Shown: positions 1 to 12,569, counted from the first letter of the stretch. The stretch: DNA of 64,000 bases from Gordonia paraffinivorans NBRC 108238 (GCF_000344155.1 NZ_BAOQ01000018.1:48003-112002), one strand, 5' to 3'. Numbers and translations: made by a program. The notes: generated from the sequence alone by a model not told the origin.

Positions 1-1034
1 AGTGGAAGTTGGTGATGCCGCGGGCCGAGTCCACCATCGCCAGCTCGGGGCGATGCTCGTGGCACTTGTGCAGGTCGTCGATGATCTCTTCCTTCTGCGA
101 AGCAGGAAGGGACTCGATCTTGGCGTACAGATCCGAGAGGCCGTTGTTGACGTTGACGCCGAGCTCGTCGAAGAGCTTGCCGTGCTTCTCGAAGGCATCC
201 CGGTAGAAGACCTTGATGGCGTGGCCGAAGACGATCGGGTGCGAGACGCGCATCATCGTCGCCTTGACGTGGAGCGAGAACATGACGCCGGTCTTGTAGG
301 CGTCGTCGATCTGCTCCTCGTAGAACTTGATGAGCGCCTTCTTGCTCATGAACATGCTGTCGATGACGTCACCGTCGGTGAGCTCGACCTCCGGCTTGAG
401 CACCAGGGTCTTGCCGGAGTCGGTGATGAGCTCCATCTTGACCTTGCGGTCGCCCACGACGGTCATCGACTTCTCGTTGTGGTAGAAGTCGCCGCCGCGC
501 ATGTGCGCGACGTGGGTACGCGAGGCCATCGACCACTCGCCCATGCTGTGCGGGTGCTTGCGGGCGTACTCCTTGACGGCCTTCGGCGCGCGCCGGTCGG
601 AGTTGCCCATGCGCAGAACCGGGTTCACCGCGCTGCCGAGCACCTTGCTGTAGCGCTCGCGGATGTCCTTCTCTTCGTCGGTCTTCGGGTTCTCCGGGAA
701 GTCGGGGAGGTCGTAGCCCTTTTCCCGCAGCTCCTTGATCGCGGCCAGCAGCTGGGGGACCGAGGCGCTGATGTTGGGGAGCTTGATGATGTTGGTGTCC
801 GGCTTCTGGGTGAGCTCACCCAGGCGTGCGAGGTTGTTGGGAACCCGCTGGTCTTCGGGCAGCAGATCGGAGAACTCGGCCAGGATTCGGGCCGCGACCG
901 AGATGTCACTCGTTTCGACGTCGACGCCGGCCGCTCCGGCGAACGTACGCACCACCGGCAGGAAGGCGTGCGTGGCGAGCATGGGTGCTTCGTCGGTCAA
1001 CGTGTAGATGATGGTCGGCTTCTGGGTGCTCATG
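1..1034 (-). CDS. icd: NADP-dependent isocitrate dehydrogenase, monomeric type (5' part; runs off the window)
   Basis: Oxidatively decarboxylates isocitrate to 2-oxoglutarate with NADP+ in the cytosolic TCA cycle. The visible 344 residues are the N-terminal part of a roughly 740-residue monomeric enzyme (Icd2 type), not the 400-residue dimeric form. They begin [17 protein letters not shown] and contain ITKLPN-like, [18 protein letters not shown] and [10 protein letters not shown] blocks typical of the family. No stop interrupts the frame down to base 1. The ATG at 1034 is the only start that fits the family N-terminus. It is transcribed away from the SulP gene, whose stop lies about 220 bp upstream; that gap must hold the icd promoter but shows no clear motif to me. 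Identity is very secure; the C-terminal part is outside the window. Confidence 0.95.
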
Positions 1035-1256
1035 CCTGATGATCTCGATTCTGTCTGTAATTTCCGGTGTCGCCGGCGACCTTGTGAGTCAGGCTTCACC
1101 GTTACCACGCTTGCGGTGTGCTCGTGTGACAACTACCCCCTGATTCTGCCCCCTGTGATGAGCCTCGCGTTCAGGGGCCTCGGGTCTGGCGTTCGGAGGG
1201 GTCGGCACGCTGGGTCTTCATCCCTCCACTCCATACCCGGTGGCAGCGCATGACCG

Positions 1257-2927
1257 TCACGCGGCCTCGCGCTCGACGTGACTGCGTGCGTGGGCGATCG
1301 CCTCGTCGAGGGTGTCGACGAGATGGTTCTCGTGGCGCAACTCGTCGATGACGCCGACCCCGTCGAGCAGCTTGAGGTGCTCGGGCTGAACGCCCTTGAT
1401 GATGACGGTGATCCCCCGTTTCTCGAGGTCGGCGACGATCTCGGCGAGGGACCGGGCGCCGGTGGCGTCGAGCATGCCGAGGTGGGACATGCGGATGATC
1501 ACGACCGAGACCGACTCGTTGCGCTCGGCGCCCTCGGAGATGGCCGAGGTGATGCGCTCGGCCGCGCCGAAGAACATCGCGCCGTCGAGGCGGAGCAGGG
1601 CGATGCGCTCGTCACCGGGCCGGGTGGGCCCGGGCAGCGGTTCGCGGGTGACGCTCGCGCGCTTGGCGACCTGACGCAGCGCGAAGAACGCCGCGACGAC
1701 GATGCCGATCTCGACCGCCTCGATGAGGTCGAGGGTGATCGTGATGATCGCGGTGACGACGAAGATCAGGGCATCCGAGCGGGTGGAGCGCAGGATCGAG
1801 CGGACCGTGCCGACCGACACCATCCGAAACGACGTCACCATCAGCACGCCGGCGAGTGCGGCGAGCGGGATCTCCGACACCGGTCCGGTGGCGAGGTACA
1901 CGACGCCGAGCAGCAGCAGCGAGTGGGTGATCGCGGCGACTCGGGTGCGGGCCCCGGACCGGACGTTGACCGCGGTGCGGGCGATCGCGCCGGTGGCGGG
2001 CATGCCGCCGAACAGGCCGGAGGCGATCGAGGCGAGACCCTGGCCGGACAGCTCGCGGTCGGGGTCGTAGGGGCCGGTCGGAGACATCGTCGCGGCGACG
2101 CGCGCGGACAGCAGCGACTCGATCGCGGCGAGGGCGGCGATCGCGACGGCCGCGCCGGACATGTCCTTGAGTGCCTCGGCGTCGACGTGCGGGATCGACG
2201 GGGCGGGCAGCGACGACGGCAGCTGGCCGATGGTCGCCACGTCGAAGACGTCGGTGAAGTAGACGATCAGCGTGACGACGATGACCGCGGTCAGCGACTC
2301 GGGGATGGCCTGGTGGACGCGGGGCAGGACCACCATGATCACCGCGACCATGGCGACGACGGCGAGGGTGGCCCACGCCTTGGACCAGTCGGCATGCGCG
2401 ACGATGTCGATCGCCGCGTTGAGGGTGCGCTGGCCCGACGGCGCGGTGGTGTTGAACGCCGCGGGCACCTGCTGCAGGAAGATTATCGCCGCGATGCCGA
2501 GGGTGAAACCCTCGATCACCGGCCACGGGATGAAGGTGACCGCGCGCCCGAGCCCGAAGACGCCGGCGAGCAGGACCAGCAGGCCTGCCAGGACCGTGAC
2601 CATCGCGATGCTGCCCAGGCCGTGCTGGGCGACGATCGGCGCGAGGATCACGGCCATCGCGCCCGTCGGCCCGGACACCTGGACGTGGGAGCCTCCGAAG
2701 ATCGCGGCGACGAGGCCGGCCACCACCGCGGTGATGAGACCGGCGGCGGCCCCGACGCCGGAACTGATGCCGAAGGCGAGGGCGAGCGGAAGCGCGACGA
2801 TGCCGACGGTCACGCCGGAGAGGATGTCGGTGCGCCAGCTGCGCCGTAGGCCCTTGTAGTCGCTGCGACGGGGGACGAAGCCCTTGAGGCGGGTGAGGGT
2901 GTCGGTCAGTGCTGATGATGTGCTCAC
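1257..2927 (-). CDS. SulP/SLC26-family anion transporter with STAS domain
   Basis: A 556-residue inner-membrane anion transporter, probably for sulfate or bicarbonate. The first roughly 410 residues form a run of hydrophobic helices with the SulP signature near the N-terminus (LRRSWRTDILSGVTVGIVAL, then VSGPTGAMAV). The last roughly 120 residues are a soluble STAS domain (ALLRLDGAMFFGAAERI, then MSHLGMLDATGARSLAEI). It overlaps the ArsR-like regulator gene upstream by an ATGA, so the two are translationally coupled and the regulator probably controls the transporter. Sulfate and bicarbonate cannot be separated by eye. Length is normal for the family. Confidence 0.9.
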   Translation of the reverse strand: MSTSSALTDTLTRLKGFVPRRSDYKGLRRSWRTDILSGVTVGIVALPLALAFGISSGVGAAAGLITAVVAGLVAAIFGGSHVQVSGPTGAMAVILAPIVAQHGLGSIAMVTVLAGLLVLLAGVFGLGRAVTFIPWPVIEGFTLGIAAIIFLQQVPAAFNTTAPSGQRTLNAAIDIVAHADWSKAWATLAVVAMVAVIMVVLPRVHQAIPESLTAVIVVTLIVYFTDVFDVATIGQLPSSLPAPSIPHVDAEALKDMSGAAVAIAALAAIESLLSARVAATMSPTGPYDPDRELSGQGLASIASGLFGGMPATGAIARTAVNVRSGARTRVAAITHSLLLLGVVYLATGPVSEIPLAALAGVLMVTSFRMVSVGTVRSILRSTRSDALIFVVTAIITITLDLIEAVEIGIVVAAFFALRQVAKRASVTREPLPGPTRPGDERIALLRLDGAMFFGAAERITSAISEGAERNESVSVVIIRMSHLGMLDATGARSLAEIVADLEKRGITVIIKGVQPEHLKLLDGVGVIDELRHENHLVDTLDEAIAHARSHVEREAA

Positions 2928-3289
2928 GAGCGTGTCACCGGTGGGAGTGAGGAAATGGCGTCGAGCTGCTCGCGTTGGGCGTCGAGCGTGTCGACGAGGA
3001 ACGTGCGGGCGATGACCAGGAGGTCGGAGATCTTGGGGTGCGCGAGTTCGTAATAGACCGCGTTCCCGACACGGTTGGCGGTCACGACGCGGTGGCGTTT
3101 GAGGACGCCGAGGTGTTGCGACAGCAGTGTCGGTTCGAGATCCGTCGCCGCCAGCAGTTCGCTGACCGGTGTCGGATCGCCGTTCGCGCTCAGCACCTCG
3201 AGGGCCCGGATCCGGGCCGGATGCGCGAGCGCCTTGAAGAGGTTGGCCTTGATCTCATACAGCGGCGCGTCTGGGCCGGGATCGGGCAC
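2924..3289 (-). CDS. ArsR-family winged-helix repressor
   Basis: A 121-residue DNA-binding protein with one winged HTH domain (residues about 12-100): the KALAHPARIRALEVL helix, then the recognition helix around LEPTLLSQHLGVLKRHRVV and a wing ending AVYYELAH. It has no cysteine at all, so the thiol or metal sites of ArsR, CmtR or BigR are absent; how it senses its signal is unknown. It is the first gene of an operon with the SulP transporter, whose start overlaps its stop. It probably represses this operon, perhaps through the inverted repeat at 3333-3356. Confidence 0.88.
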   Translation of the reverse strand: MPDPGPDAPLYEIKANLFKALAHPARIRALEVLSANGDPTPVSELLAATDLEPTLLSQHLGVLKRHRVVTANRVGNAVYYELAHPKISDLLVIARTFLVDTLDAQREQLDAISSLPPVTRS

Positions 3290-3332
3290 GGCTCGCTCCT
3301 GGTGCGATCGGCGTCACGAGTTGACGGATTGA

Positions 3333-3356
3333 TGGATTGCGAAAATGCTCAATCCA
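3333..3356 (-). promoter_or_regulatory. Candidate operator of the ArsR-SulP operon
   Basis: An inverted repeat, TGGATTG and CAATCCA separated by 10 bp, lies 44-67 bp upstream of the ArsR start. Its position and the AT-rich centre fit a self-repressing ArsR promoter. The match is by symmetry only; no consensus was tested. Confidence 0.4.
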
Positions 3357-3372
3357 CTGTAGCGCACACGGC

Positions 3373-3407
3373 AGCGCACCCCGCGGACGGTGCCCGCGGG
3401 GTGCGCT
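3373..3407 (-). terminator. Hairpin terminator after katG
   Basis: A perfect 14-bp stem (AGCGCACCCCGCGG paired with CCGCGGGGTGCGCT) with a 7-nt loop, starting 29 bp after the katG stop. No T-tract follows on the minus strand, so it may need a factor. It separates furA-katG from the ArsR-SulP operon. Confidence 0.65.
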
Positions 3408-3435
3408 GAGGTGCCGGGTATCGGCGTCGGGGGGA

Positions 3436-6204
<2,769 letters not shown>

Positions 6205-6394
6205 TCAAAACTCGTCCCCGAATTCGCGGTGCCGTTGCGTGATCGCGACGGCTCACCGACGATCCGGGTCGACTTCCGCTGTGCTGATGTGTCTGTTCGG
6301 GGAAACCGGTATCCTGCGCGCTCCGCATGCAGATATGCCCCGCCGACCCGGGTGGATGATCCCAGTTTTCCGTTGCGGCGCTTCGGGGTTCGCG

Positions 6395-7462
6395 TCAGCC
6401 GCCGATCGGGAGCGTGACCCTGTCGGGGCGCAGGTAGTCTTCGGGGTCGCGCAGGTAGCGGACCTCGGGGGCGGCGTCGACCGACGACAGCGCGTCGAGG
6501 AAGGCGCGTTCGCGGCTGACGGCCGGCGTGGCGATTACCGGGAACCAGTCGTCGTGGTGGTTGGGCACGAAGATCCTCGGTTGCAGTGCGTCGATGTAGC
6601 CCACCGCGTCCCCGAGGCCGTTGGTGATCTCGTTGAAGCCCTGGATGGATCCGACATGGAGATCCACCGGCCGAAGGCGGCGAAGCGCGGCGACGATGTC
6701 GGGGCCGGCGGGGTCCTGGCCGAGCGGCCCGACGGAGTCGTTCCACACGACCGTGCGCCCGCCGACCTCGAAGGCGTAGAGGACCGCGCCGCCCTCGGGG
6801 TCGTTCAGATGGCCGGCCAGTCGGCGGAGTTCCTCGGGACGCGGCGGCTGGACGAGGAGTCGACCACTCGGCGGGATCGGAAGAAGCGGGGCATGTTCGC
6901 CCGTGGGGGCCTTCATCGTCGAATGCAGGTGCGGCAGGGCCCGCACCGTGATCCCGGGTAGTCCCTGGTAGATGTGCAGGCTGCCGGGGCGTGCGCCGGA
7001 GGGAACCGCGGCATCGCAGGACACACCGGGCGCGGCCGTCGTGCGGAAGTGGGCGCAGTGCGCGGCCGAGCCGACGATCCGTGCTCCGGACGCCCGCGCG
7101 ATCTCGGCGGCATCGGCGGCGTGGTCGAAGTGGCCGTGTCCGATGAAGATGTGGGAGGGCTTGATCGCCGCGATCTGGGCCCTGCTCGTGGGGACGTGTC
7201 CGGTGTAGACGTTCGGCACCCACGCGTCGGTGAGGAAGACGTGGCCGGCCATGGCGACCGCGAAGCCCGACACCCCGAACCACGAGAAGACGATGCGGTC
7301 GGCGCGCAGGGCGCCGGTCGTCTGGTCGACGTTGTGTTTTCCGAACACCGCTGACCGCGCCGCGACCAGGGTGGCGTCGGGGTGCGCGGTCGCGGCCTGC
7401 GGAACGGCGAGCCCGGCGAGGGTCAGCAGAATCGACAGGACCACGACGAGGCGACGGCGCAT
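6395..7462 (-). CDS. Secreted metallo-beta-lactamase-fold hydrolase
   Basis: A 355-residue protein with a signal peptide (MRRRLVVVLSILLTLAGLA, likely cleaved after ATA). The MBL-fold metal motif is IGHGHFDHAAD (HxHxDH), with further metal-site candidates in SAAH, VVWNDS and VPNHHDDWF. The substrate is unknown; the fold covers lactonases, phosphodiesterases and related hydrolases. It is a single gene, about 230 bp downstream of the cupin gene and facing the same way. The ATG at 7462 is followed directly by the signal peptide. Confidence 0.82.
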   Translation of the reverse strand: MRRRLVVVLSILLTLAGLAVPQAATAHPDATLVAARSAVFGKHNVDQTTGALRADRIVFSWFGVSGFAVAMAGHVFLTDAWVPNVYTGHVPTSRAQIAAIKPSHIFIGHGHFDHAADAAEIARASGARIVGSAAHCAHFRTTAAPGVSCDAAVPSGARPGSLHIYQGLPGITVRALPHLHSTMKAPTGEHAPLLPIPPSGRLLVQPPRPEELRRLAGHLNDPEGGAVLYAFEVGGRTVVWNDSVGPLGQDPAGPDIVAALRRLRPVDLHVGSIQGFNEITNGLGDAVGYIDALQPRIFVPNHHDDWFPVIATPAVSRERAFLDALSSVDAAPEVRYLRDPEDYLRPDRVTLPIGG

Positions 7463-7692
7463 GTCGAGAAGTGTAGGTCCCGGGAGACCACGATCGGTCG
7501 GGTTCGCTTCGGCACCTCGCGTACACGACGGCAGTCGCGTCGGTGATGTGCCTCATCAGGGCGTGGCGCGCCCGACCTGGGGCGACGGGCCGACCCGGAG
7601 GCCCCTCGACGGCGTACTCGAGAGGACCGAGCACGGCGGAGTCGATGACGTGTCCCGCGGCGACCGCGGGCGGGGGTCGCCGGTGCGCAGCC

Positions 7693-8157
7693 CTAGGCGC
7701 AGGCCGGGGCGGGAGAGTCCTCGGACAGCGGCTTGCCGAACGGCGTCACGTACACGACATCGAGGATGACCGGAACCTTCCCGAGGTTGGTGCCCTCGTG
7801 GACGTTGGACTTGCCGCCCGGTTCGACGATGATGTCACCGGTCTTGTAGACGACCGGCTTGCAGTTCGCATACGGGTGGGTGAGAGTGCCTTGACGGACC
7901 AGGGCGTAGATGTCGGCGTCGTGGTAGTGCCAGCCGGTGGTCCCGCCCGGCTCGATCTTGATCTGGCGGACCTCGACATGCGCCCCCTTGGGGACGAACG
8001 GCAGGAGGCCGGCCGGGATGTCGGTGTGTGCCAGTGTGACCGCCGAGACCCCGGACGAGGGGGTCGCGTCGGCGGCCGTGGTGCCGATGAACATGGGGGT
8101 GAGTGCGGCGGCCGCGGCGATCGCGGCAGCCGCCGAGGTGCGGAGGATGCGGGGCAT
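7693..8157 (-). CDS. Secreted cupin-domain protein
   Basis: A 154-residue protein with an alanine-rich signal peptide (residues 1-31, ending ADA) and one small beta-barrel cupin. The metal motif 1 region is IEPGGTTGWHYHDADIYALVRQG, quoted in part as GWHYHDADIY, and motif 2 is IIVEPGGKSNVHEG. Two or three histidines could bind a metal. Two cysteines (near the TLTHPYANCKP segment and the C-terminal PAPACA) may form an extracellular disulfide. Substrate and role are unknown. No operon partner is evident. Confidence 0.8.
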   Translation of the reverse strand: MPRILRTSAAAAIAAAAALTPMFIGTTAADATPSSGVSAVTLAHTDIPAGLLPFVPKGAHVEVRQIKIEPGGTTGWHYHDADIYALVRQGTLTHPYANCKPVVYKTGDIIVEPGGKSNVHEGTNLGKVPVILDVVYVTPFGKPLSEDSPAPACA

Positions 8158-8351
8158 GCTGAGAAGATACGGCGCTGCGGCAGCCGTGACCTGCGGTTGT
8201 GGTGAAGAGGTCTCGATCTTCGTCTGCTCAGGTCAACGGTCGGCCGAATCGGCATCGCACTCGCACATCCCAGAGGAGAAGGCGAAAACCGAGCTGTTGT
8301 CGCCCGTGCAGATCGGTGCGGCGGGCGTCAACAGATGGGGCGCGACGAGCG

Positions 8352-8387
8352 GACGGCGGCCGCCACCGGGTGGTGACGACCGCCGTC
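8352..8387 (-). terminator. GC-rich hairpin after the ferritin-like gene
   Basis: GACGGCGG pairs with CCGCCGTC around an internally paired region (CCACC/GGTGG), 15 bp after the stop at 8402. No T-tract is visible. It is a plausible terminator but weaker than the others here. Confidence 0.4.
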
Positions 8388-8401
8388 GTGTGCGTGATGT
8401 G

Positions 8402-9418
8402 TCAGCTGTCGATGCCGACCAGTTCCTTGGCCAGATCGGCGAAGCGGATCTCGATGGCCGAGACGACCCGCTGCCGGTTCTTGTGGGTCTCTTCGTAGGC
8501 GAGGGTGACGCGAAGGTCCTGCGGGGTGTCGAGCTCCTTCACCGCCGCGATCGCATCGTTGACGTTGAGATCCGCGTAGCCCTCGACCGGGAGATCCTCG
8601 GCGTCGACGGTGCCGGTGAACTCGCGGAGCTGATGCAGCGCATCGGCCGCTCCGTCGGCGCCGTTCTCGCGTGCGCTCTCCTCGACGGCCTCGAGGGCGG
8701 CGTCACGTCCGGCGGCGACGGTCTTGGAGACCGCGGTGCCGGCGTTGCCGAGCGCGTCACCGGCGCGCGACGCGGCCTCGGTGGCCTCGTCGACGGCGGT
8801 GGCAAAACGATTGCGCACCAAGGTGATCGGGTCCGGAATCTGACGGGCGATCTCGGCCGTGCGGTCGAGCGCCCACGAGGCGCCCACTGCGGGTGCGGTG
8901 AGTGCCCGCGCGGCCAGTCCGCTGACCCACTGGCTCGGACCGCGTCGCAAGGCGGTCGGACCTCCCAGCGCTTCTTCGGCGAGCACGGTGGTCAGCCATT
9001 CCACGGTCGCGGTGTGGGCGGTGACGAGACCGTCGGCCAGCTCGACGAGGTGGGCATCCTCCTGGCCGGTGGCCAGCGCCTTCAGGTAGGTCGCCCGGGC
9101 GAGGAGTCGCTGCTCGAGGGCGAGGTCGTCGAGAAGTGCCTCGTCGAGCGGCTGTGCCTGTTCGAGGAGGGTCTTGGTGACGGCGCCGACGCGTCCGAGC
9201 ACGGGGCGGATGACGTCGACGAGGCCGCCGCGTTCACGGAGGGCGCCCTCGATGAGGTCGGCCCGCTTGCGGGCGTTCTCGGCGTTCTGTGCCAGTTCCT
9301 TGCGGATGGCGTCGGTCCTGGCCTGGGCGTGCCGGGTCTCGGCGACCTGGATCTCGGTGTGGGTGAGCGCGAGGATCGCGCGAAGCTGCTGCTGGACGGT
9401 GGTGGTGGAAACAGTCAT
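8402..9418 (-). CDS. Ferritin-like helical protein of unknown function
   Basis: A 338-residue, almost wholly alpha-helical protein. The first roughly 170 residues resemble the ferritin-like/rubrerythrin superfamily (helices around TEIQVAETRHAQARTDAIRKEL and LVELADGLVTAHTATVEWL), but only scattered E and H residues are present, so a di-iron site cannot be assigned. The second half is Ala/Glu-rich amphipathic helix. There is no signal peptide. The start at 9418 has AAAGGGAG 7 bases upstream; the frame extends 17 codons further upstream without support. The role is not known. It is monocistronic by spacing. Confidence 0.7.
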   Translation of the reverse strand: MTVSTTTVQQQLRAILALTHTEIQVAETRHAQARTDAIRKELAQNAENARKRADLIEGALRERGGLVDVIRPVLGRVGAVTKTLLEQAQPLDEALLDDLALEQRLLARATYLKALATGQEDAHLVELADGLVTAHTATVEWLTTVLAEEALGGPTALRRGPSQWVSGLAARALTAPAVGASWALDRTAEIARQIPDPITLVRNRFATAVDEATEAASRAGDALGNAGTAVSKTVAAGRDAALEAVEESARENGADGAADALHQLREFTGTVDAEDLPVEGYADLNVNDAIAAVKELDTPQDLRVTLAYEETHKNRQRVVSAIEIRFADLAKELVGIDS

Positions 9419-9590
9419 GCTCGCTCCCTTTCTCTTGGGTGGGGACGCGTACACCTCGAGGGTTGCCACGATGCGCCGTCTTGTAACGCGCGTTTTCGGA
9501 TTCGCAGCATTGCGTCACCGAGAGATGCTGTGGCGCAACGTGTTCAGGAGATCATGAAGTGAGTCACAGCAGGATGGCAGGGAAAGACAA

Positions 9591-9627
9591 AGCGCCCCAA
9601 CCCGACATCGTGTCGGGTTGGGGCGCT
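9591..9627 (-). terminator. Intrinsic terminator of fadB2
   Basis: A perfect 17-bp stem (AGCGCCCCAACCCGACA and its complement) with a TCG loop, 15 bp after the fadB2 stop. On the minus strand it is followed by TTGTCTTTCC, a reasonable T-rich tail. Confidence 0.9.
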
Positions 9628-9641
9628 ATGCCCGCTTTCGG

Positions 9642-10490
9642 TCAGCTGTAAGTGTAGAAGCCGCGCCCGGACTTCTTGCCGAGGTGTCCGGCGTCGACCA
9701 TGCGGCGCAGCAGGGCCGGCGGCGCGAAGTGCGGCTCGGCGAACTCGGCGTAGAGCGACTCCGCGGCGGCGAGGGTGATGTCGAGGCCGATGGTGTCGAT
9801 CAGCGTCAGCGGACCCATCGGGTAGCCGCAGCCACCCTTCATCGCGGTGTCGATGTCCTCGGCCGAGGCGTAGCCGGAGTCGTACATCCGGATGGCCTGG
9901 CACAGGTACGGGATCAGCAGGGCGTTGACGATGAAGCCCGACCGGTCGCCCGCGCGGACCGGGTTCTTGCCCAGGGTGTCCTTGACGTAGCCGGCGACGG
10001 CGTCGGCGACCTGTGGGTCGGTGACCAGGGTCGAGATGATCTCGACCAGCGGCATCACCGGAACCGGGTTGAAGAAGTGGACGCCCACCACACGCTCGGG
10101 ACGCTTGGTGGCGGTCGCAACCTTGATGATCGGGATCGACGAGGTGTTGGTGGCGAGGATGGTGTTCTCGCCGACGGCCTCGTCCAGGCGGGCGAAGATG
10201 TCGCGCTTGAGCTGCTCGTTCTCGGGTGCCGCCTCGATGACCAGGTCGCGGTCGGCGAGGTCGGCGTAGTCCAGGCTGACACGCAGACGGCCGAGCGCGG
10301 CGTCGGCGTCTTCCTGGCTCAGCTTGTTCTTGGAGACGGCGCGGCCGAGGGACTTCTCGATACGCGCACGCGCCGCGTCGGCGAACTCCTGCTTGACCTC
10401 GATGACGACGACGTCGCTGCCGGACTTCGCGCACACCTCCGCGATGCCCGCACCCATGGTGCCGCCGCCGATGACGCCGATCTTCTGCAC
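9642..10490 (-). CDS. fadB2: 3-hydroxybutyryl-CoA dehydrogenase
   Basis: Interconverts 3-hydroxybutyryl-CoA and acetoacetyl-CoA with NAD(P)(H) in short-chain fatty-acid metabolism. The 282-residue protein has the Rossmann motif IGVIGGGTMGAGIAE at residues 4-18. The catalytic His138 sits in GVHFFNPVPVMPLVE, and the supporting NTSS and PENE motifs are present. The C-terminal domain has GGCGYPMGP. The GTG at 10490 has GGAGG seven bases upstream, which fixes the start. Length is normal. It stands alone between an intrinsic terminator and the DivIVA-domain gene. Confidence 0.95.
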   Translation of the reverse strand: MQKIGVIGGGTMGAGIAEVCAKSGSDVVVIEVKQEFADAARARIEKSLGRAVSKNKLSQEDADAALGRLRVSLDYADLADRDLVIEAAPENEQLKRDIFARLDEAVGENTILATNTSSIPIIKVATATKRPERVVGVHFFNPVPVMPLVEIISTLVTDPQVADAVAGYVKDTLGKNPVRAGDRSGFIVNALLIPYLCQAIRMYDSGYASAEDIDTAMKGGCGYPMGPLTLIDTIGLDITLAAAESLYAEFAEPHFAPPALLRRMVDAGHLGKKSGRGFYTYS

Positions 10491-10585
10491 AGTTAAACCT
10501 CCGAGTCGAGTTACAGGACAAACGGTAGTACGTCGGTCGGGCTCGGCTCAGGTGAGGTCGGGTGAACGCGCAGGTGAATCCGATG

Positions 10586-10750
10586 TCAGGTCGTCGAACG
10601 GCCTTCGAGGTACGCGATGCGCTCATAAAGGGCGCGAAGGGTGGCCTCCACGTCGTCGAGGAACGCGTCGACCTGGTCCTCGTTGTAACCGCGGCGGCCG
10701 ATCGGGGGTTTACCGAAGGCGACGTGATGGACGTCGTCAGGAGTCAGCAT
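10586..10750 (-). CDS. DivIVA-domain miniprotein
   Basis: A 54-residue protein consisting of only the N-terminal DivIVA/Wag31 signature: [15 protein letters not shown], then [18 protein letters not shown] and a short coiled-coil. In full-length DivIVA this segment forms the membrane-curvature-binding crossed-loop dimer. Here the long downstream coiled-coil is missing. Similar short actinobacterial proteins exist and are unassigned. The start at 10750 (ATG) directly gives the family N-terminus; an upstream ATG would add nine unrelated residues. It lies 95 bp upstream of fadB2, same strand. Confidence 0.8.
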   Translation of the reverse strand: MLTPDDVHHVAFGKPPIGRRGYNEDQVDAFLDDVEATLRALYERIAYLEGRSTT

Positions 10751-10808
10751 GGGGTGATCTTCGCACCCGGTGCCCATCGCGCGGGGTGGTTGTCCACAAG
10801 GTGTCCGA

Positions 10809-11705
10809 TCACAGTCGGTGGTAGGCGCCCTCGTCGGTCTCGCCGACCTGGCCGTGCCGGATGAGACGGTCGAGGTGGAGTTCGGCGGTGCGGCGCTCGA
10901 CGGCGTCGACGAAGGGCATCTGGACGTGAGGTCGATAGACCAGGCGGCGGTCGGCGATCTCCTCCAGCGTCCGGGGTCGCTCGAGGAAGTCGAGCAGCCG
11001 TTCTTCCCGCCGGTGGATGACGGCTTCGTATTCGGCCAGGCGCGAACGGAATTCGCCTACTCCCTCCACGACGCCCTTCTGATGGAAGGTCCCGTACCAG
11101 CGGGCCTCGATCTCGCGGACGCGGGCGATGGAGGCGAGATAGTCGTCGACGCTGCTGCCGAGGTCGCCGTACATCGGGCCGAAGGAGGTGAGGTCGATGT
11201 CGGCGATGTAGAAGAACCCGGTGGGCTCGACGAGGACCCCGCAGTGCCCGCGCGTGTGACCGGGGAGATGGATAACCGTCGCGGTGATGTCCCCGAGGTC
11301 GAAGACGTGGCCGTCCTCGACGTCCTTCGCATCCGGGAAACCGGGCGTGAGCGCGAAGGTGTCGCCGATCATCGCGTCCACGGCGTCGCGCTCGTCGGGT
11401 GAGAGCCCGTAGCCGTCGAGCAGGGCCTGGAGGGACCGCACGCCTGCGACGTCCTCCCGATGGGCCCACTTCGTCGCGTGGAAATGGCGGAGACCTGCGA
11501 TGTGGTCCTCGTGGGCGTGACTGATCATGACCGCGTCGGCACCCACCGGGTCGTGGTCGACCTCGACGGACGGATCGACCACGAGGGTTCCCTCCGATCC
11601 GCGGGCGACGACGGTGTTGCCGTAGGGGAACGCGCCGCCGTTTCCGGAGGCGAGGACGGTCACTTCGTCGTAGCGGGTCTCGGTGAAGCTCCGGGCGGTC
11701 GTCAT
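10809..11705 (-). CDS. Cytosolic metallo-beta-lactamase-fold hydrolase
   Basis: A 298-residue MBL-fold hydrolase without a signal peptide. The di-metal motif [10 protein letters not shown] (HxHxDH) is followed by a second His at [12 protein letters not shown] and a bridging Asp at [12 protein letters not shown], the glyoxalase-II-like layout. The C-terminus carries a helical DNA- or substrate-capping segment ([19 protein letters not shown]) seen in the LACTB2/glyoxalase-like group. Substrate is unknown. The ATG at 11705 gives the start expected for the family; the frame is open to an ATG at 11792 but those residues look non-coding. It is divergent from the DUF427 gene. Confidence 0.82.
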   Translation of the reverse strand: MTTARSFTETRYDEVTVLASGNGGAFPYGNTVVARGSEGTLVVDPSVEVDHDPVGADAVMISHAHEDHIAGLRHFHATKWAHREDVAGVRSLQALLDGYGLSPDERDAVDAMIGDTFALTPGFPDAKDVEDGHVFDLGDITATVIHLPGHTRGHCGVLVEPTGFFYIADIDLTSFGPMYGDLGSSVDDYLASIARVREIEARWYGTFHQKGVVEGVGEFRSRLAEYEAVIHRREERLLDFLERPRTLEEIADRRLVYRPHVQMPFVDAVERRTAELHLDRLIRHGQVGETDEGAYHRL

Positions 11706-11798
11706 CTGGTCTGAGTACCTGCCGTCGGAGGTCGGTGTCAACGGCCTGACGTCCGCACGGGTCTGGCGTGCATCGGCAGACAAGAGGACCATCGGCTC

Positions 11799-12544
11799 AT
11801 GGCCCTGTCACTGGAACAAGCCTCGCTCGCGCAGCTCTCCCAGTTGCGGTGGACGCCCATGTACCGGCGGGTGCGGGCGTTCGTCGACGGGCGGGTGATC
11901 GTCGATTCGACCAACGCGATCCAGGTGTGGGAACCGCACCGCGTCGTCGGGAGCTATGCGGTTCCGGCTGCGGATGTCGCGGTGCCGCTGGACCACCCCA
12001 CTCCGGTGAGCCCCGTCGACGATCACCCGCCGATCCTGACGCCGGAGCATCCGTTCTCGATGCACACCGCCGCCGGTTCGAGCTGCGACGTGTCCGCCGG
12101 GCCCCGGGTGCTCGCGGGTGCCGCGTTCCGGCCAGACGATCCCGACCTCGCCGGGTACGTCCTGCTGGACTGGAATGCCTTCGACGAGTGGCGTGAGGAG
12201 GAGCAGATCGTGATGGGGCATCCCCACGATCCGTTCAAGCGGATCGACTGCCTCCCGACCAGCCGACACGTGGCCGTGCGGATCGGGGACACCGTGCTCG
12301 CCGAAAGCGACCGTCCGACACTGCTGTTGGAGACGCACCTCCCGCCACGCCACTACATCCCGCGCGCGGACGTGCGGATGGATGTGCTGCAGCGGTCCGA
12401 CACCGTGACCGTGTGCGCCTACAAGGGGCAGGCCACCTACTGGTCGACTTGGCCTGGACCTACACCGACCCGTTGACCGAGGCCGAACCCGTGCGCGACC
12501 TGATCTGTTTCTACGACGAGCGGGTCGAGGTCACGGTCGGCTGA
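11799..12544 (+). pseudogene. DUF427-domain protein, frameshifted near the 3' end
   Basis: The frame from ATG 11799 encodes two DUF427-like (small beta-barrel) halves, the second marked by RPTLLLETHLPPRHYIPR and YKGQATYWS. At about 12450 the family sequence jumps to another frame: DLAWTYTDPLTEAEPVRDL, then ICFYDERVEVTV, with a proper stop at 12542-12544. The original frame ends early at 12476 with an unrelated tail. A net loss of 1 base (modulo 3) between YWS and DLAW explains this. Relatives usually have several residues there, so a deletion of about 25 bases is as likely as a single-base error. Function of the family is unknown. Confidence 0.8.
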
Positions 12545-12569
12545 GCGCGTCGGCGGCCGGGGAAACCGG

